Source: DATDFB01 sp036522835 (lineage in GTDB: Bacteria > Acidobacteriota > Thermoanaerobaculia > Gp7-AA8). From it: DNA of 64,000 nucleotides. The stretch spans positions 26,019 to 90,018 of the forward strand of contig DATDFB010000211.1 in assembly GCA_036522835.1 (NCBI GenBank), read 5' to 3'. The notes under the pieces were generated by a model. The model saw only the letters and a program-made list of their open reading frames with translations. It was not told where the DNA came from and searched no databases. The translations under genes were made by a program, and so were the position numbers. This document shows, piece by piece, positions 61,132 through 64,000 of the stretch (positions within the stretch are counted from its first letter, which is position 1; each line of letters starts with the position of its first letter).

Positions 61132-62403
61132 TTGCCCATCAAACGGATCATCCCCATTTCGTCGGGCAAAGGCGGCGTCGGGAAGACGACGTTCGCCATC
61201 AACTTCGCGCTGGCCCTGTCGCGGCGCGGGCGTACGGTGCTGGTCGACCTCGACACCGGCACCTCGGCGATCCGCAACGCCGTCGACGTGCCGATCGCGC
61301 GCGACCTCTACCACTTCTTCCGCAAGGGCGAGCCCCTCAACCACTGCGTCACCCCCCTCGACGAGAAGCTCGACCGCCACCGCCAGTTCCCGAACTTCGG
61401 CTTCGTGGCCGCGCCGCTGCACCTCATCGACGAGATCACGAACTTCGGCGCCGCGCACAAGGCCAAGCTGATCGCGGCCATCAACACGCTCGACGCCGAC
61501 TACGTCATCCTCGACATGCGGGCCGGGCTCGACTCGAACGTCATCGACTTCCTCCCCTTCTCGAACTCCGGCATCCTCATCTTCACGCCGCACCTGCCGA
61601 GCGCCACGCTGGCCGCCTCCGACATCGTGAAGGCCATCCTCTTCCGCAAGCTGCGCCTGATCTTCTCGAAGGAGTCGCCGTTCTTCACCACGGTCGGCAA
61701 TGACCTCGACTATTGGCGCCTCATCAACGATCTGATCGACCGCGTCGAGGATGTCTACGACGACTCGGTCTCGAATCTCGACGCCTTCGCCGACGATCTC
61801 GCCAACAACCTCGGCGACCACCCGGTCACGCGCACGGTCCAGCAGACGCTCGACGAGTTCCGCGTGCACTACGTGCTCAATCTCTTCAACGGCGTGGAGG
61901 ACTCGTTCAACACCGCGGTGAAGCCGTTCGTCGAGAATCTCACCAGCAACGTCTCCGCCCGCTGCGGCGTCACGAACCTCGGATGGATCACCCGCAGCGA
62001 CGCCATTCACCGCGGCAACTGCAACAAGATCCCCGCGCTGCTCCTCCCGCCGGAGAAGAAGCAGACCAAATCGAAGCCGATCGACGACATCCGCCTGGCC
62101 ATCGGCCTCGAGCCGCCGCGCAAACCGAAACAACGCGATGCCGCCGCGCCCGCGCCGCTGCTCGACCCCGCCGACCACCTCGCCAATCAGCTCAACGTGC
62201 TCAAAACGATGTTCGAGCAGAAGAAGGACGACGACTTCCACGCGAACTTCGAGTACGCGTCGCAGCGCGCCCTCTTCACCATGAAGACGCGAAGGCCGAG
62301 CGAGTTCGGCGACGTCCGCATCTACACCCCCGAAGAAATGCTCACGACGATCTTCGCCAAATCCAATATCCCGACGATGGTCGATTGGTCAGAACTGGAG
62401 TGA
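61132..62403 (+). CDS. MinD/ParA-like P-loop ATPase
   Basis: 423 residues from TTG 61132. Deviant Walker A SSGKGGVGKTTFAINFALAL and the Walker A' Asp in VLVDLDTGTSAIRNAV; a Walker B-like ADYVILDMRAGLD. The C-terminal ~150 residues extend beyond MinD (FNGVEDSFNTAVKPFVEN; PEEMLTTIFAKSNIPTMVDW) and are Lys/Pro-rich in the middle. It resembles FleN/FlhG-like or uncharacterised MinD proteins, but no flagellar or division genes are nearby. No Shine-Dalgarno; TACACT 9 nt upstream suggests a leaderless start. Confidence 0.85.
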   Translation: MPIKRIIPISSGKGGVGKTTFAINFALALSRRGRTVLVDLDTGTSAIRNAVDVPIARDLYHFFRKGEPLNHCVTPLDEKLDRHRQFPNFGFVAAPLHLIDEITNFGAAHKAKLIAAINTLDADYVILDMRAGLDSNVIDFLPFSNSGILIFTPHLPSATLAASDIVKAILFRKLRLIFSKESPFFTTVGNDLDYWRLINDLIDRVEDVYDDSVSNLDAFADDLANNLGDHPVTRTVQQTLDEFRVHYVLNLFNGVEDSFNTAVKPFVENLTSNVSARCGVTNLGWITRSDAIHRGNCNKIPALLLPPEKKQTKSKPIDDIRLAIGLEPPRKPKQRDAAAPAPLLDPADHLANQLNVLKTMFEQKKDDDFHANFEYASQRALFTMKTRRPSEFGDVRIYTPEEMLTTIFAKSNIPTMVDWSELE

Positions 62404-62404
62404 C

Positions 62405-63973
62405 ATGAAGAAAACGATTTATCCGATTGCCTCGCTGTTCGCCGTTGCTCTTTTCGCCGCCGACTCTCCCGACCTGACGATGCAGACGCGCATCCGCCAG
62501 GAAGGCTTCCGCAACTCGAAAGTGATGGAGACCGCTGCGGGCCTGATGGACCAGGTCGGCGCGCGCCTCACCGGCTCGCCGAACATGAAGCGCGCGAACG
62601 AATGGACGATGAAGCGCCTGCAGGACTTCGGCCTCTCGAACGCGCACCTGGAGTCGTGGGGTCCGTTCGGCCGCGGCTGGAGCTATGAGTCGTCGCTGGT
62701 CCGCCTCGTCTCGCCCGACGTCGCCGAGCTCGCGGCGCTGCCGCTGGCATGGACGCCCGGCACGAACGGCCCGATCCGCGGCAAGGCGGTGAAGGCGAAG
62801 ATCGAGACCTCGGCCGACCTCGAGAAATACAAGGGGAAGCTCGCCGGCAAAGTGGTGATGCTCGGCGATCCGCGCGAGCTCAAGCCGCATGAGAAGGCCG
62901 AGTTCGAGCGCTACGACGACGCGGAACTGCAGAAGCTCGGGCAGTACGAGATCCCCGGCCGGCCGCGCTTCAACCGCGAAGAGGCGGCCAAACGCCGCCA
63001 GCTTTCCCTCGACCGCATGAAGTTTTTCGCCGAGGAGAAGCCGCTCGCCGTCATCGTCAGCGGCAACGGCGACTTCGGCAACTTCCACGTACAGAGCGCC
63101 GGCTCGCAGCGTCCGAACGAGCAGTACCCGATCCCCTCGGTGTCGATGACCGACGAGCACTACGACCGCATCGTCCGCCTCATCGACGCCGGCAAGGAGC
63201 CGGAAGTCGAGCTCGACATCAAGACGACGTACTACGACGCCGATCCGAATCAGTACAACACCGTCGCCGAGATCCCCGGCACGGACAAGAAAGACGAAGT
63301 GGTGATGATCGGCGCGCACCTCGACTCCTGGCATGGCGGCACCGGCGCGACGGATAACGGCGCCGGCGTGGTTGCGGCGATGGAGGCGGTGCGGATCCTC
63401 AAGGCCATCGGCATCGCGCCGCGCCGCACCATCCGCATCGCCCTCTGGAGCGGCGAAGAGCAGGGCATCCTCGGTTCGCGCGGCTACGTCGCCCAGCACT
63501 TCGGCGAGCGCCCGCTGTTGAACAAAGAGGAAGCGGCCATGCCCTACAACATGCAGAAGCGCGGGCCGCTGGCGTTGAAACCGGAGCAGGCCAAGATCTC
63601 CGCCTACTTCAACCTCGACAACGGCACCGGGAAGATCCGCGGCATTTACGCGCAGGAGAACGCCGCCGTGGTGCCGATCTTCGAAGCGTGGCTGACGCCG
63701 CTGCACGACCTCGGCGCGACCACGGTGACGATGCGCAACACCGGCAGCACCGACCACATCTCCTTCGACGAAGTCGGCATTCCGGCCTTCCAGTTCATCC
63801 AGGACGACGTCGAGTACTTCCAGCGCACGCACCACACGAACTACGACACCTACGAGCGCCTGCAGGCGGACGACCTGAAGCAGGCGGCGGTGGTGATGGC
63901 CACGTTCGTGTGGGAGGCGGCGAACCGGCCGGAGTTGCTGCCGCGGAAGCCGCTGGCACCCCCGGAACGGTAG
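62405..63973 (+). CDS. secreted M28-family zinc aminopeptidase
   Basis: 522 residues. Signal peptide KTIYPIASLFAVALFAADS. The M28 catalytic domain carries zinc ligands His in IGAHLDSWHGG, Asp in GATDNGAGV, catalytic Glu pair in LWSGEEQGILGSR, and the last His in RTHHTNYDTY. A PA-like insertion lies at about 130-260 (LAGKVVMLGDPREL; PLAVIVSGNGD). Such enzymes release N-terminal residues from peptides outside the cytoplasm. The start is 1 bp after the ParA-like stop, so they are cotranscribed. The stop codon TAG is part of the short palindrome at 63971. Confidence 0.94.
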   Translation: MKKTIYPIASLFAVALFAADSPDLTMQTRIRQEGFRNSKVMETAAGLMDQVGARLTGSPNMKRANEWTMKRLQDFGLSNAHLESWGPFGRGWSYESSLVRLVSPDVAELAALPLAWTPGTNGPIRGKAVKAKIETSADLEKYKGKLAGKVVMLGDPRELKPHEKAEFERYDDAELQKLGQYEIPGRPRFNREEAAKRRQLSLDRMKFFAEEKPLAVIVSGNGDFGNFHVQSAGSQRPNEQYPIPSVSMTDEHYDRIVRLIDAGKEPEVELDIKTTYYDADPNQYNTVAEIPGTDKKDEVVMIGAHLDSWHGGTGATDNGAGVVAAMEAVRILKAIGIAPRRTIRIALWSGEEQGILGSRGYVAQHFGERPLLNKEEAAMPYNMQKRGPLALKPEQAKISAYFNLDNGTGKIRGIYAQENAAVVPIFEAWLTPLHDLGATTVTMRNTGSTDHISFDEVGIPAFQFIQDDVEYFQRTHHTNYDTYERLQADDLKQAAVVMATFVWEAANRPELLPRKPLAPPER

Positions 63974-63993
63974 GGGCGCACGGCGTGCGCCCG
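63971..63993 (+). repeat. short palindrome carrying the M28 gene stop codon
   Basis: TAG (stop) followed by GGGCGCAC-GGC-GTGCGCCC-G, identical over 23 nt to the minus-strand sequence at 32822-32800. Confidence 0.85.
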
Positions 63994-64000
63994 AGATCGT

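Overview
This is a 64 kb stretch of a GC-rich, gene-dense bacterial chromosome. A diderm (Gram-negative-type) cell is implied by the Mla lipid-transport genes, a Lol-like export operon, a PagL-like lipid A deacylase, an outer-membrane barrel and a UB2H-containing PBP1b. The mix of a large secreted sedolisin, an M28 peptidase, MprF with AcvB/VirJ proteins, Rho with a long Ala/Pro-rich N-terminus and a tig-clpP-clpX-lon block would fit Acidobacteriota (a Thermoanaerobaculia-like soil lineage). That placement is an inference; no rRNA gene is present to settle it.

Layout. 1-1450: a copper pair on the minus strand (multicopper oxidase, cut by the window edge, and a cupredoxin). 1549-7498: a four-gene plus-strand operon that looks like a peptide-modification cluster. 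It holds a 2OG-Fe(II) hydroxylase, a small protein made of eleven PE[VI]AP repeats, a B12-type radical SAM enzyme of the RiPP-maturation type (CX7CX2C), and a 994-aa fusion of a PyrE-like phosphoribosyltransferase, AMMECR1 and an alpha/alpha-toroid domain. It ends in a 21-bp tandem repeat array. I regard this as the most novel object here. 8165-12887: mprF followed by an unknown gene and two AcvB/VirJ-type hydrolases (lysyl-phosphatidylglycerol synthesis and turnover). 12859-15470: small lipoproteins, a SWIB protein, PagL and GluQRS. 15664-21202: ABC transporter, LolA-like protein, outer-membrane barrel, then a NarL-type two-component pair. 21284-26389: two large secreted proteins sharing a duplicated C-terminal module. 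26593-36848: glycogen phosphorylase, an HExxH protein, an unknown membrane protein, an SDR, kbl, a cysteine-dioxygenase-like enzyme and purA. 36827-42496: UDP-glucose to UDP-xylose pathway genes and mlaEFD. 42591-51342: Fic protein, a ferritin-like enzyme operon, PBP1b, coaA and a TIR membrane protein. 51357-61092: rho, engB, lon, clpX, clpP, tig, two tRNAs, pgsA and a Crp/Fnr regulator. 61132-63973: a ParA/MinD-like ATPase and an M28 peptidase.

Two genome-wide themes stand out. First, at least seven genes have a TANNNT hexamer ending only 6-9 nt before the start codon and no Shine-Dalgarno sequence, which suggests leaderless mRNAs. Second, most intergenic gaps hold palindromic repeats of several unrelated families. 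They sit within a few bases of stop codons, often supply the stop codon itself, and in several places have invaded the ends of genes. No intergenic gap in the window exceeds about 300 bp.
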